Assembly: GCA_963575745.1 (NCBI GenBank)
Contig: CAUYUJ010011159.1
Location: 1 to 64,000 of the forward strand
Direction of reading: 5' to 3'
Length of the DNA stretch: 64,000 nt
Origin: Prorocentrum cordatum
Lineage: Eukaryota; Sar; Dinophyceae; Prorocentrales; Prorocentraceae
Shown here: one piece after another, positions 42,961 to 54,715 of the stretch
Numbering within the stretch: position 1 is the stretch's first letter
How the letters are laid out: the number at the start of each line of letters is the position of its first letter
The notes under the pieces: generated by a model
Databases searched by the model: none
Told to the model about the DNA's origin: nothing
The model's input: the letters and a program-made list of their open reading frames with translations, nothing else
Program-made: the position numbers and the translations under genes

Positions 42961-42984
42961 GCCGGCGCCCGTCCACCCGCGTTG

Positions 42985-43285
42985 GAGAAGAAAGAGGAGG
43001 AAGAGGAGCGGGGAGGAGGAGGAACAGCAGCGGGGGGGAGCGGTGGTTCAGGAGTGGGAGCGGCAACGGGCAAGAGAACGCGAAGAGGAGGGGAAGGAAA
43101 AGGAGAGGGAGGAGGAGGAGGGGGAGGAGGAGGAGGAGGAGGAAGAAAAGGAGGAGGAAGAGGAAGAGGAGGAGGAGGAGGAGGAGGAGGAACAGGAGGA
43201 GGAAAAGGAGGATGACGAGGAGAAGGTGTAGGATGAGGAGGAGGAGGACGACGAGGAGGAGGAGGACGAGAAGAGAGGAGGCAGA
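42985..43285. repeat. Purine-rich GGA/GAA tract
   Basis: About 300 bases almost entirely of GGA, GAA and GAG triplets on the plus strand; acidic or basic low-complexity frames result on both strands. Confidence 0.9.
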
Positions 43286-43294
43286 CTTTGTACG

Positions 43295-43735
43295 CATAAG
43301 ACTTTAGTGTCCCGCCCGCCCGACCCGACCCGCCCGAAAAGGCCCGCTCGCCCGACCCGCCCGATACGGTCCGCCAGTCCCGATGCGCCCGTTCGGGCTC
43401 TCTTGTGTCATGCTGGATACGCATCAGACTTTAGTGTCCCGCCCGCCCGACCCGACCTGCCCGGATCCGCCCTTCCCAACCCGCCCGATACGGTCCGCCC
43501 GTCCCGACCCGCCCGTTAGGGTTTTGATGTGTCATGTTGCATGCGCATCAAAGTTTAGTGTCCCCCCCGCCCGATCCGACCCGCCCGTTAGGGTCCGCCC
43601 GCCCGACCCGCCCGATCGGGTTCTCATGTGTCATGCTGTATGCGCATCGGACTTTAGTGTCCCGCCAGCCCAACCCGACCCGCCGGATAGGGTCCGCCCG
43701 CCCGACCCGTCCGATAGGGTCCGCCCGTCGTCGTC
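43295..43735. repeat. Tandem repeat, four units of about 100-125 bp
   Basis: Units begin CGCATMAGACTTTAGTGTCC at about 43295, 43421, 43543 and 43642. Each contains smaller repeats of CCCGACCCGCCCG and ends in TGTGTCATGCTG. Confidence 0.85.
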
Positions 43736-43898
43736 GTCGACGTCATCGTCGTCGTCATCATCGTCGTCGTCGTTGTGTCGTCGTCGTCGTCGTCGTCGGC
43801 GTCGTTGTGTCGTCGTGTCGTTGTCGTTGTCGTCGTCGTCGTCGTTTTGGTCGTCGTCGTCTTCGTCGTCGTCGTTGTGTCGTCGTCGTCGTCGTGTG

Positions 43899-43954
<56 letters not shown>

Positions 43955-44420
43955 GTCGTCGTCGTCGTCTCCGTCGTCGTCGTCATCGTCGTCGTTGTCG
44001 TCGTCGTCCGTCGTCGTTTGCTGGCGGCGAGATGGCGGGAAGGAATCGAACGCCCCCCCCCCCTTGCACCAGGAGGGGGGGGACTCGCCGCCGGCAAACG
44101 TCGTTGTCGTCGTCGTCGGCGGCGGCGGCGGCGGCTGCCCGCGGCGCGTAAGGGGTGGGTGGGTCGAAACCCTTCGGGTAGGGGGGGGGGGGTTGGACAC
44201 CCCCCGGTAGTGCCTGGGGAAGGGGGGGGGTCGAACCCCCTCCCCTTGGCACAAGAATGTGTCGTCGTCGGCGGCGGCGGCTGCCGGCGGGTAGGGGGGA
44301 GGACGAGTTCGAACCCCCCCGGGGGAGCCCAGGGAGGGGGGGCAGGGGGGAAGGGGGTTCGGACTTCCCGTGCTTTCAATGTCCAACACCGGTTAAAAAA
44401 ATGATGACCCCCCCCCTCCC
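43725..44420. repeat. GTC microsatellite field and inverted compound units
   Basis: 43725-44015 is mostly (GTC)n. From 44015 to 44340 the compound units seen at 42445-42960 recur in inverted orientation: GGCACAAGAATGTGTCGTCG at about 44250 is the reverse complement of the CGACACATTCTTGCGCC region near 42780. Confidence 0.8.
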
Positions 44421-44566
44421 CCCCCCCCGGATCCCGACTGCCATTAATTCGCATCTGAATTATTGTTTTTAATCTGTCCCCTCAGGAAACAACTCCATGG
44501 ATGCCGATCGATGCCACTTGTATATACCTCGGTACCAGGGATAATGCCGATGTGGCATTGTACCTT

Positions 44567-44830
44567 GGTGTAGCCCCTTATGTCTAACCTGGAGGGCGCG
44601 CTGGCCCTCGTTGTAACCTGGTGTAGCCCCGCTTGCGTGGCCCAGAGGGGGGACGGCCTTCATCGTATCCTGGTGTAGCCCCGCAAATTTGGCCCAGAGG
44701 GCGGCGCGACCTTCGCTGTAACCTTGTGTAGCCTTGGTGCGGCCTCGAACTGAGCGGCTTGCTGATGGCCTTTCTGGCCTGGAGGGCGATCTGGCCTTCG
44801 TCGTAACCTGGTCTAGCCCCTCTCCTGTCC
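44567..44830. repeat. Imperfect tandem repeat of about 52 bp
   Basis: Units start TGGTGTAGCCCC at about 44568, 44620 and 44672, with diverged ones near 44725 and 44805, each ending near GGCCTTCRTYGTAACC. No gene is seen. Confidence 0.8.
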
Positions 44831-45086
44831 TGTTGCATAATATTTTCATCACATGTCGCCGGTCTGAGGAGGCCATCTTGAGCCAACTTGGACCATATTG
44901 CGCCATCTCGGAGGCTATCTTAAAGCACTTGTGGCCCTCTCGGCACCAGAGGGCGTGCGCGAGGGATGGTCCCCAAGTGCGGTCTCTTTCCACGCCAGAC
45001 TCGGGCGTGTCAGGTGTGGCTTGTTCGCGACCCAGACAGGGTGCGCGGTGCGCAGGGAGTGGTCTCTGAGCGCAGTCTCTATCCAT

Positions 45087-46609
45087 GCTGGGGTCGCAGG
45101 GCGTGGCAGGCGTGGCCTGACGCCAAGAGGGGGTGCGCAGGAATCTGCCCCTGCACGCAGGGCGCCAGGGCGGTCGCGGGGACGTCTCCAGCGATCCAGT
45201 TTGCCCCGCCTCCCTCTTGTTTTCTATAGGCGCATTACAGCGCAGGGGAAAACCATTTGTTGAACTGTCTCCCCAAAATAATTGTTTAAACCGTATTTAG
45301 ACATTATGGAGGGGGAGGGGGGAGGGGTTGTGCAAGAGGGGGAGTTCGGGGGGGTGTCCCCCCGGTTTCCGACCCCCCCTCAGGGATGTTTTTTTGGGGG
45401 GGGAGGGCCCCCTGGTCCTGTGACCCCCCATCAGGGATTTGTTTCAGCATAGCCGCGGTGGATCGCGCTCCCTCGAAGATGCGGACCCAGGGTTCCATTG
45501 CACCACAAACGCACCAGCGCACGCCTTTTTCGTAAGAGTAGCCTGGGGACGGGGGGGTCGATAATAATGCATGTTCTGAATACCAGATGCCGTCACAACT
45601 GGGGGAAATCGTTGCTCATAGTTCCTCTCATCCTCATCGTCGTCGTCCTCCTCCTCCTCCTCTTCCTGCTCTTCCTCCTCCTCACCTCCTCACCTCCTCC
45701 TCCTCGCCTCCTTCCCCTCCTCTGTTCCCCAACCCCAAAATATGAATCGCCAAATGCAATGTTTTGTTTCATGATCGGGGGAAGGTTCGGATTCGGAGCC
45801 GGATGAGATTTGTTTGATGAGGTTGCTCTTGGCGTGGCTCAGCAGGAGGCCGACTTCTCCTCTGTTTCCAGGATAAGTCCCGACAAACTGATTGTGACCA
45901 ACCTGCTTTCACAACAGCTGTGGGTAAAAGCCAGCGCATCGCCAGCCTTCTCGAACGAAGTTACGGCACTCTTCTCGCGAGCGTACTCCGCCAAAACGGA
46001 GACCATCGTCGATTGGACCTGGACCAGAGCCTTGCCCACTGTGGACATGGCTTCTGCTGTGCCAGGGGGAGGCTGCGAAAGGCCGAGAAACTAGAAGTAG
46101 CTGGGACTGGGCCACACGTCTCTTGAAATACATGGGTTCCGTAATTAGCCCCGAAAACTTTGTCACAACGATCGCACAACCATTCAGCTAACCACATTAC
46201 CTTAGCCTCCAAAACTCAGTTAAACCCGTACAAGCGGTATGATATCGGTTAACAACCTTAGGGATACGCATAGGTAAACATAGTTTTAGTAGTATGCCAG
46301 GTTACATGATATACGATGCATAACACATGTATGAGATATCAACACGATATCCACCTTACTCTAAGTGCGCAGACGCTTACGATTGATTTTCCGAAGGATA
46401 TACACGGACGTCAGGATTTGTCAATGCGATGCTACATTGATGCTTGGTCTTTGCTACGGTTTTGTAATGCTATACATCCTTGGGAAGCGTTGCCCAAACG
46501 GCAGCGCTCCCAAGCAGCCCATCCAGAAACGATGCCCAGACGAGTTGCCCTAGGGATGTGGATGAGCATGCAGTGGACCAAGTGGCACGTGTGCCATGGC
46601 TCTTGCACA
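45087..46609. other. No gene recognised; CTC tract
   Basis: 45300-45420 is G/C-homopolymer rich and 45640-45720 is a CTC/CCT tract. Weak ORFs occur at 45810-46094 (+) and 45961-46212 (-), the latter with CDRCDKVFGANYGTHVF, a Cys-Cys-His arrangement, but neither has enough support to call. Confidence 0.5.
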
Positions 46610-48345
46610 ACATGATCGACCCACGAACTCGGAAAGGAATATAGAAATGTAACGCATGGCAACGTTTTCAAAGACACTTGATTGGGTGACGGGCTTCTGC
46701 AATGTTGAGTGTATCGATCTTGATGTACCGTGCCGAGGGCTGTGCTGTGCTGCACCGTGCTGAATTGCGATGTACCATGCCGCGTTTGTGCTTTATAGCG
46801 TCGTGGATCGAGTCCTCCTTTGCATCCGAGTCCTGACCGAACTGATCTGGATCTTAAGCTCGAGCTGCCTGAACACATAGTAGCTGCCCCAGAGCTAATT
46901 GACAGGGGTCCCAAGGGACGCGCCAGGCGACGTGCCAGGGGACGTGCCATGGGGTCGCACCGCGGGACGTGCCAAGGGGACGCGCTACGGAACGTGCCTA
47001 TGGATGTGCCACGGGATGTGCCAGGGGACGCGCCACGCGACGTGCCAGGGGGACTCGCCAAGGGACGCCCCTCGGAACGTGCCAAGGAACGTGCCAGGTT
47101 GCAATGCTGAGTGTATCGATCTGGATGTACCCTGCCGAAGTCTGTGTTGTGCTGCACCGTGCTCAAGTGCGATGTGCCATGCCGCGGTTGTGCTCTACAG
47201 CGTCGTGGATCGAGTCTTCCTTTGCATCCGAGTCCTGACCGAACTGATCTGGATCTTAAGCTCGAGCTGCCTGAACACATAGTATCTGCCGCAGAGCTAA
47301 TTGACAGGGGGACATGCCAGGAGGACGCGCCGCGGAACGTCTCAAAGGACGCGCCAAGCGACGTGCCAGGGGACGTGCCATGGGGACGCACCGTGGGACG
47401 TGCCAAGAGGACGCTCTACGGAATGTGTTGGGGACAAGCGTCTCGCTCGAGACATCTTGTCAACATCCTCATGTTAGACATCCGCCTGAACGACCTGGAC
47501 ACGTGAAAACAAACGTTTCGCTCAACACATCCTCAACACATTCTCATGCTAGACATCCGTCTGGGCGAACTGGACACGTGAAAACAAGTGGTTCGCTCGA
47601 GTCATCCTCAACACATCTTCATGTGAGACGTCCGCCTGGGTGACCTGGGCACGTGAAAACAAGCGTTTCGCTCGAGGCAGTTTCAACACCTCCTCATTCT
47701 AGACATCCGCCTTGGCGACCTGTACACGTGAAAGCACACGTCTCGCTCGAGACATCCTCAACACATCTTCGTGTTAGACATCCGCCTGGGCGACCTGGAC
47801 ACGTGAAAACAAGCGTATCTCTCGAAACATTCTCAACACATCCTCATGCTAGGCATCCGCCTGGGCAACCTGGACACGTGCAAACAAGCATCTCGATCGA
47901 GACTTCCTCAACACATCCTCACGCTAGACATCCGCCTGGGCGACGAGGACGCGTGAAACCAAGCGTCTCGCTCGAGAGGTCCTCAACAAATCCTGGCGCT
48001 AGACCTCTGCCTGGGCAATCTGGAGGCGTGAAACCACGCGTCTCGCTCGAGACATCCTCAAGACCTGGGCACGTGAAAACAAGCATTTCACTTGAGAGAT
48101 CCTCTGAATTCTGGTCCCCAGGAGAGGACAATATATAACACAAAACAAGCGTTTCGCTCGAGACATCCTCAACACATCCTGAACAACAAGCGTTTCGCTC
48201 GAGACATCCTCACATTTTAATTCGACGGCCCACCTCGACTTCGATATTTATCGCGAAAGAAATTCGCCGGCCCACCTCAACTCAAAACCGGGGGTAAACA
48301 AACTAAAAGAGAGCCCCTGGGCCTATGCCTTTTCCGGAAAAAAGG
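46610..48345. repeat. Dispersed repeat block 1 (partner blocks 53225-54715 and 54715-55008)
   Basis: Begins with CATGATCGACCCACRAACYC and GGAATATAGAA, contains two tandem copies (46698-47096 and 47101-47450) of a unit of about 0.35-0.4 kb starting TGCAATGYTGAGTGTATCG, then a field of GCGTTTCGCTCGAGACATCC words, and ends with CCGGCCCACCTCGACTTCG and CTAAAAGAGAGCCC. The same order recurs in the 53-55 kb blocks. Each 0.4-kb unit ends in a run of GACGTGCCA-type 11-12 bp repeats. Confidence 0.88.
47434..48100. repeat. Strict 75-bp minisatellite
   Basis: Nine unit starts (ACAAGCGTCTCGCTCGAGAC or variants) fall at 47434, 47509, 47584, 47659, 47734, 47809, 47884, 47959 and 48034, every one exactly 75 bp apart although the units differ from each other in many bases. 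A shortened unit starts at 48079. In the plus frame each unit codes 25 residues of the type SLETSSTHPHARHPPGRPGH; one TGA occurs at about 47644. Confidence 0.93.
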
Positions 48346-48439
48346 AAGGGGGAGGAGGAGGAGGTGGAGGAGGAGGAGGAAGAGAGGGCAAGACATCGCC
48401 CCTCGGGGCCCAGCAACGGGGCCCAAATCCCAGGTGGGG

Positions 48440-48722
48440 AGGGGGGGGAGGTGGCGTGCGTCGCGACGCGGAATAAAGTATTCGGAGCGGAGGGGGCACG
48501 GGGCGGAGGTCCCATTGGGGCGTTGGGGGCGCGGAGAGGAGGGGGGGGGAGGTGGTTTGCGTCGCGACGCGGAATAAAATGGTCGGAGCGGAGGGGGCAC
48601 TAGGCGGGGCTTGGGGCAGAGGGCCACGGGGCGGGGGTCTAACTGGGGCGTTGAGGACGCGGTGTGTGTGTGTTGTGTGTGTGTGTGTTGTGTGTGTGTG
48701 TGTTGTGTGTGTGTGTGTGTGT

Positions 48723-48758
<36 letters not shown>

Positions 48759-48775
48759 CGCGGAATAAAGTAGTC
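48440..48775. repeat. Repeats with CGTCGCGACGCGGAATAAA and a TG microsatellite
   Basis: GCGACGCGGAATAAARTRGTCGGAGC-type words (cut here to the shared core GCGACGCGGAATAAA) occur at about 48460, 48568 and 48756. The first two belong to a tandem duplication of about 107 bp; the third follows a TG/TTG microsatellite at 48662-48754. The palindrome GCGTCGCGACGC is in the first two copies. Confidence 0.85.
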
Positions 48776-49572
48776 GGAGCTCTAGACACCCCGTGCAAGA
48801 GAATAAAGGTCTGAGTAAGACGTCATACCCCAAGAGGGGGAGGATGGAGGAGCTGTCGGAGGAGGAGGAGATATCGGAGGAGCAGGAGGAGGGTTAGCAG
48901 TGGGATTCTCGATTCACCCTCACACGAGTTGATCCTCGTCCTGGCTTCGTCTCAGGGGAGCAGGAGCAGAGGCCTCGGCGGGAGCCCCCCTCGGCCTGAG
49001 GCCTTCCGGGGTGTCACGGCCCTGCCCCCCGAGGGGCTCCCCAAGGGCTCCCCAATGAGGCCCCCCCAGGGATCCCGATCCGGTTTCCCGATTCGTTCCG
49101 ACTTCGCCCTGCCAGTTTCTGCCGATTCGATTTGTCAGCCGATGTCTGCCGATACGACTTATCGATTCGATGTCGTGCCCGCTTGCGCACGCACACTCCG
49201 CGGCGGCGTGCGTCCTGAGAGTTCCGGCGCGCCCACGCCAGGCAACGGAAGCCCAAGGGGGCCGTGGGCGCGGAGAAGGCAGGGGCAGAGGCAGAGGCAG
49301 AGGAGGCGGCCGAGCAGCCCGAGCCTGCGGAGTGAGCCTTGAGCGCCGCGCGCGCGCGCCCCCGCGGTGGAGCCAGCGATCCCGAGTCTCATCTGGCAGG
49401 GTGGTCCCTCAGTCTGGAGGACCGATAAGCGACGCAAAACAAGGGGTCGTCTTCGACGACGTTGGCGCGTAAGCTGCCCGCGTATGGTAGCGCGTCAGCG
49501 CACTCGTCTCCAGTTTAGCGTGCCGCGCTGGCGGCCCGCGTAAGCCAACGCGGAAGGTCGCTATGTCATCTC
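48776..49572. other. No gene recognised
   Basis: A GGA-rich patch lies at 48838-48895 and a GCAGAGGCAGAGG-type short repeat at 49275-49310. Nothing else is seen. Confidence 0.5.
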
Positions 49573-50121
49573 GTGTGCGATCCGTTTTTGATCTTCGCTG
49601 AAATCGGAAGGGAAAAAAAAATGACGAAGACTAGCAGCAGTTGCTGCCCCTTTTCAGCAGGACTCGCTGTCGATGTCGCCGCGGACGTTGCCCCCTCGGG
49701 ACAAGCGTCGTCTGCCTGGCAGCAGCAACCGTCGGTTTTGCAAGACGATGCTGGCATCGTCGCCATTTGTTCCGCCGGGGGTGGGAGGATTGGGTGGCAT
49801 GTTCTGTTGACAAGGGCTCTCCAAATGAGGCATTTACGGCCTTATGTTGGTTTCTTGATGCCTCCGGGGCTTCTGGTGCTTTCATTTCCGCAGACCCATG
49901 ACATGGCCGAAGATGCTGTTTCTGATTGGGTTCGTCGTTTGCACGGCATTTTCTCGTCCCTCCTTTCCCCGTCGCTAGCTGAAGCAATATCAGGCCGAAG
50001 AAGCGGGCATTTGACTTTCAGCCAGCTAGGGTTGAGGATCTCATTGAGAAGCTCGCGGGGGCCACTCTTGCTGCGTGCAAACTTGCCTAGTGATAGATGT
50101 CTCCAGGAGCAAAGCCGTTAG
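49573..50121 (+). CDS. Hypothetical ORF, weak
   Basis: 182 codons; an internal ATG at 49621 gives MTKTSSSCCPFSAGLAVDVA. The middle is less repetitive (WHVLLTRALQMRHLRPYVGF, LVLSFPQTHDMAEDAV) and could be coding, but no family is recognised and the C terminus runs towards simple repeats. It may be a chance ORF. Confidence 0.25.
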   Translation: MCDPFLIFAEIGREKKMTKTSSSCCPFSAGLAVDVAADVAPSGQASSAWQQQPSVLQDDAGIVAICSAGGGRIGWHVLLTRALQMRHLRPYVGFLMPPGLLVLSFPQTHDMAEDAVSDWVRRLHGIFSSLLSPSLAEAISGRRSGHLTFSQLGLRISLRSSRGPLLLRANLPSDRCLQEQSR

Positions 50122-50225
50122 GCGGTCGGAAAGGGTGCGTTTTGTGGGGGCTTGGAGGGGGGGAGTTCGAGCCCCCCTCCCCCCCATCCCCCCTCTCGTC
50201 ACGGGGGGGTGTTCGAACCCCCCCC

Positions 50226-50257
50226 CTTCCGTGGTGGTGTGGTGGTGGTGGTGATGG

Positions 50258-50331
<74 letters not shown>

Positions 50332-51098
50332 GATGTTGATGTTGATGTTGATGTTGATGTTGATGTTGATGTTGGTGGTGGTGGTGGTGTGGTGGTTGGT
50401 GGTGGTGGTGGTGGTGGCGACGGTGGTGGTAGGTTGTAATGGTGGTGGTGGTGGCGGTGGTGGTGGTGCTGGTGGTGTGGTGGTTTGTGGTGACGTGGTG
50501 GTGGTAGTTGTGGTGGTGGTGGTGGGTTGTGGTGGCGGTGGTGGTGGGGTGGTTTGTCGTGGTGGGTTGTGGTGGTGGTGGTAATGGTGGCGGTGGTGGT
50601 GGTTGTGGTGGTGGTGGTGTGGTGGTTTTCGGTGGTAGTTGTGGTGGTGGTAGTGGTTGTGGTGGTGGTAGTGGTTGTGGTGGTCGTGGTGGTGTGGTGG
50701 TTTGCGGTGGTGGTTGTGGTGGTGGGTTGTGGTGGTGGCGGTGGTGGCGGTGGTGGTGGTGGTTGTGGTTTGTGGTGGTTCGAGTTGGTGGTGGCGGGGG
50801 TGGTTTGTGGTGGTGACGGTTTGTGGAGGCGTTGGTGGTGGTGATGGCGGTGGTGGTGGTGTGGTGGTTTGTGGTGGTTGTGGTGGTGGTTGTGGTGGTG
50901 GAAGTTGCGGCGGCGGTGGTGGTGGTGGTGTGGTGGTTGTTGTGGTGGTGGTAGTGGTGGTGGGTTGGTGTGGTGATGGTGGTGGTGGTTGTGGTGATGG
51001 TGGTGGTGGCGGTTGTGGTGGTGGTTGTGTGGTGGTTTGTGGAGGTGGTGGTGGTGGTGGTGGTGGTGGTGGGTTGTGGTGGTGCTGGTGCTGGTAGT
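50226..51098. repeat. GTT/GAT/GGT microsatellite field of about 870 bp
   Basis: Pure (GTT)n from about 50247 to 50330, then TGTTGA hexamers to about 50375, then GGT/GTG-dominated sequence with T interruptions to 51098. Confidence 0.95.
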
Positions 51099-53224
51099 GG
51101 TGCTCTTGCCCGCCCGCGCGACCGGGCCGTGATTGGGGCCCTGGTCGCGGTCGCGGCGAGCAGCGCGCCCTGGCCCGCGGCCCAAGGGCGCGGGCTCAGG
51201 GGCGCGCGCGGGCCCTGGCACAGGGCCCGCTCTCGGCCGCGTCCAGAGGCCAGCCCTCTCAGGCGGACCGTGGGTCACGCTGCGCGTGCTGCTAGCAGTG
51301 GCTGCCAGCCGCTGTTTTGGCGGGCGGGGAACTTGCCATCCCCGAGGTCCCTGTCTGGCTCGGCCTCTCCCCGATCGGCCGCGCGGCGCGACCGATGGCG
51401 CTTGGGCGAGGGCGGGGTAGGCTACTCCGCGAAAGCCCAGACCGCGCTATCTGGCACCTGGAACATTTGCATCTGGCACCTAGAATCTGTTTGGCCTCGC
51501 GCAGCGCGGCCCCCAAGCCGATGGGGCCCCGCCTAGCCTGGAAGGAAACGCTGACGAACGCAACCGCGTGGCAGTGGCGCCATAGTGGATCTGAATTGGA
51601 ACAATATTGGAGCCATGGGTAGGGGTCGTCTTGGAGTCCCCAGGGGTCGTCTTGAAACCGCTTTGAAATCAAGCTTGTGTCATGGAGTTTTTTCGGGGTC
51701 ATCTCGCGGTCGGCCTTAGTGTCACATGGTGCCTCCGGTTTCAGCTTAGGGTCGCGGGTTTTTTCTTTGGGGTCGCGCCAGTGTCTCGTAGTGCGACCTT
51801 GCGACCATGTTGGGGTGATGGGTTCGGGCGGGCATCGCACCTGGGCCACGAAGTCGCGCTGGGCATATCATGAGGCCCAGTTGGGGCCATCATCGAACCA
51901 TCGTGGGGCCACTACGGATTGCGCTTTGCGCCGTGGGGGCATCCTGGCGTCGCGTTGACGTCCTTGGGCCGTCCCAGATCCACGGCGTCATCTAAAGGTC
52001 GCCTGGGAGTATCATTGGGGTCTCCGGCCGCGACGGGCCCCCCGCTTACCGTCCTGCGTCGCGCGGGGTGGGGGGCGGGGTGCGTGGGTGGGGTGGGGTG
52101 GGGGGGGGGGCAGCGATGTAGGTCAGCCTGGCAGCGGCGTGATCGCCGCCTGATGGCGCGGGGTCGGTGACCCGATGCTCTGACCCTTTTGGCGCAATCG
52201 ATTCTTGGAGGGTCACGGGGCGCGCGGGCTCGCGGGTGCGTCCAGGGCGGCCGCGCGGCTCGGAGTAGCACATCGGAGGAGGGGGGGGGGGCGCAGAAGA
52301 CGAGGGGGTAGACGTGGATCAGGAGGCGCAGGGAAGGTGGGGCAACGAGGGAACGAGGGGAAAGAAGAGAGAACGACGATAACAAAGAGGAGGAGGAGGA
52401 GGAGAAAACGACAGAGGGCGACGCGGGGGGAGGAGCGCGAGGCGAGAGAGGCGGCATGGGCTGACGAAATGGAGGAGACGGTTGGCGGGCGTTGGAATCC
52501 ATGAAGTGCCCGGGGGTCTCCAGAGGACCCCGTGGGCCCAGGGATGGCAAACTTACAAAAGAAAACAAATCGGCCCTCGATCCCTGGGCGTCGGGGCGCG
52601 CCTGCTGCCTCTGTCGCTGCTGCGATTGCGATTGCAGCTGTCGCAGTTGCGGTGTTCGCCGCTGCTGCATCTTGCGAGGCTGGCTTCGCGCCATGATGCT
52701 AGCTGTTTAAACGATTCTGCCGACGCGCCCATCGATGTAAACAAGAATACTTGAGGGGGCGCGCGGGCCATGTGCCATGGGATCGCTGCGAATTCGCACG
52801 GAGGTCATCGCATCGAAGACCGAAGATCCCGCATTGAGCATCGATGGTCGAGTATTTTTGGAATTGACTGAACAATTTGCGTTTGTTTGCGCTGTTTCAG
52901 TCTCTGGGCCAGGCTTCGCCTTCGGGGGGATATAATGGGCAAGTCGGGCTCGCGTTGAAGTATATCGAACCCATATTGGGGCCATTGGGTCGCGTTGCGA
53001 TCATGTTTGGGCCGCGGGGCACTTGGGCCATCTTGGAATCAGGAGCTCGGGGGCTTGCGGGGCCAGCGGGGTGCGGCAGGGGAATGGGCTGCCGCCCCCC
53101 GAAACGCGAGCGACGGGCCCTGCTTGCCGACGCTCCAAAGAGCGCCACCATACATGTCCAGAGGCCCCCGAGAGGGCGCCCAGACAGCCCAAGACAAGTC
53201 AGAAACAGGATCGGCCCACGATCG
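51099..53224. other. No gene recognised; low-complexity DNA
   Basis: 51600-51960 has repeated GGGGTCGTCTTG and GGGTCGCG words; 52080-52115 is G-rich; 52330-52450 is a GGAGGA/GAGA purine tract. The short ORF ends have no recognisable motif. Confidence 0.5.
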
Positions 53225-54715
53225 CGGGAAATGAATCTAGAGCTGTAGCGCGTGCAGCGTTTTCACATACACTTGATTGGATGACGGGCAAATGCAATGC
53301 TGAGTGTATCGATCTGGATGTGCCCTGCCGAGGGCTGCGCCGTGCTGCGCCGCGCCAGATTGCGATGTGCCATGGCGTTTTTTATAGCTTCGTGGATCGA
53401 GTCCTCCTTTGCATCCGAGCCCTGACCGAACTGATCTGGATCTTCAGCTCGGGCTGCCTGAGCACATAGTAGCTGCCCCAGAGCTTGCGGACAGGGGAAC
53501 ATGCCAGGAGTTCGCGCCGCGAAACGTCCCAAGGGACGCGCCAGGCGACGTGCCAGGGGGCGCGCCATGGGGTCGCACCGCGGGGCGTGCCAAGGGAAAG
53601 CGCCACGGATGGATGCGCCACGGGAGGCGCCGGGGGGCGCGCCACGCGACGTGCCAAGGGGGCTCTCCAAGGGGCGCCCCGCGGAACGTGCCGGGGAACG
53701 CGCCAAGTTGCAATGCTGAGTGTATCGATCTGGATGTACCCTGCCGAGGGCTGCGCTGTGCTGCGCCGCGCTGAACTGCGATGTGCCATGCCGCGATTGT
53801 GCTCTATAGCGTCGTGGACCGAGTCCTCCTTTGCATCCGAGTCCTGACCGAACTGATCTGGATCTTAAGCTCGAGCTGCCTGAACGCATAGTAGCTGCCC
53901 CAGAGCTAATTGACAGGGGGGGCATGCCAGGAGGACGCGACGCGGAACGTTTCAAGGGGCGCGCCCAGCGACGTACCAAGGGGCGCGCCATGGGAACGCA
54001 CCGCGGGATGTGCCAAGGGGGCGCGCTGCGGAACGTGCTGGGGGCAAGCGTTTCGCTCGAGACGGCCTGTCAACATCCGAGGACAGCTTGGCAAAACGAG
54101 CGAATCAGTCTAGACACCCTCGAAATTCCTGCGCGCGGGGCGCGGCGCGCGCGAGACATCCTTGGAATTCCTGCGAGCGGGACGTGAGAACAAGCATTTC
54201 GCTTGAGACATCCTCTGAATCCTGGCCCCCACGAGGGCCCCGCTCGAGGCATCTTCCAACTCAGCAAAACCAGCGTTTCGCGCGAGACGCCCTGTCAACA
54301 TCCAAAGGAAATCCAAGCAAGACAAGCGAATTAGTCGAGACATCCTCGAAATTCCTGCGCGCGGAACGCGGCGCGCGCGAGATATCATCGGAATTCCTGC
54401 GCGCGGGGCGCTTTTCCGCGTCGCGGTCGGCTCTGCAAAACCAGCGTTTCGCGCGAGAAATCCTCAGCACATTTTGAAAACAAGCGTTTCGCTCGAGACA
54501 TCCCCAACTCTGCAAAACCAGCGTTTCGCTCGAGACATCCTCAACAAATTCTGAAACAAATCGTTTCGCTCGAGACATCCTCCCAATTAATTCCGCCGGC
54601 CCACCTCGACTTCGAAAACTATCAGGAAAGAATTCCGCTGGCCCACCTCCTGCATGGCACCAGGGATAGGTTTACCTACTAAAAGAGAGCCCTGGGACGG
54701 AGCCTTTTCCAGGAC
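53225..54715. repeat. Dispersed repeat block 2
   Basis: Same order as block 1: two tandem 0.4-kb units at 53294-53707 and 53709-54055, a field of GTTTCGCTCGAGACATCC and CGAAATTCCTGCGCGCGG words (54048-54580), then CCGGCCCACCTCGACTTCG and CTAAAAGAGAGCCC. The regular 75-bp array of block 1 is absent. Confidence 0.88.

Noticed and set aside
42426-44454. Several ORFs of 200-290 codons on both strands
   Set aside because: Translations of CGA, GGA and GTC microsatellites and C/G runs.
47434-48100. CRISPR array
   Set aside because: The whole 75-bp unit repeats; there are no unique spacers between short constant repeats, and the context is eukaryotic.
50205-50230. TTCGAACCC words resembling a tRNA T-loop (also near 42660, 44230 and 44305)
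   Set aside because: No acceptor, D or anticodon stems could be drawn around them; they lie in C/G runs.
50152-51278. Val/Gly/Trp-rich and Thr/His/Pro-rich ORFs
   Set aside because: Produced by the GTT/GGT repeat field.
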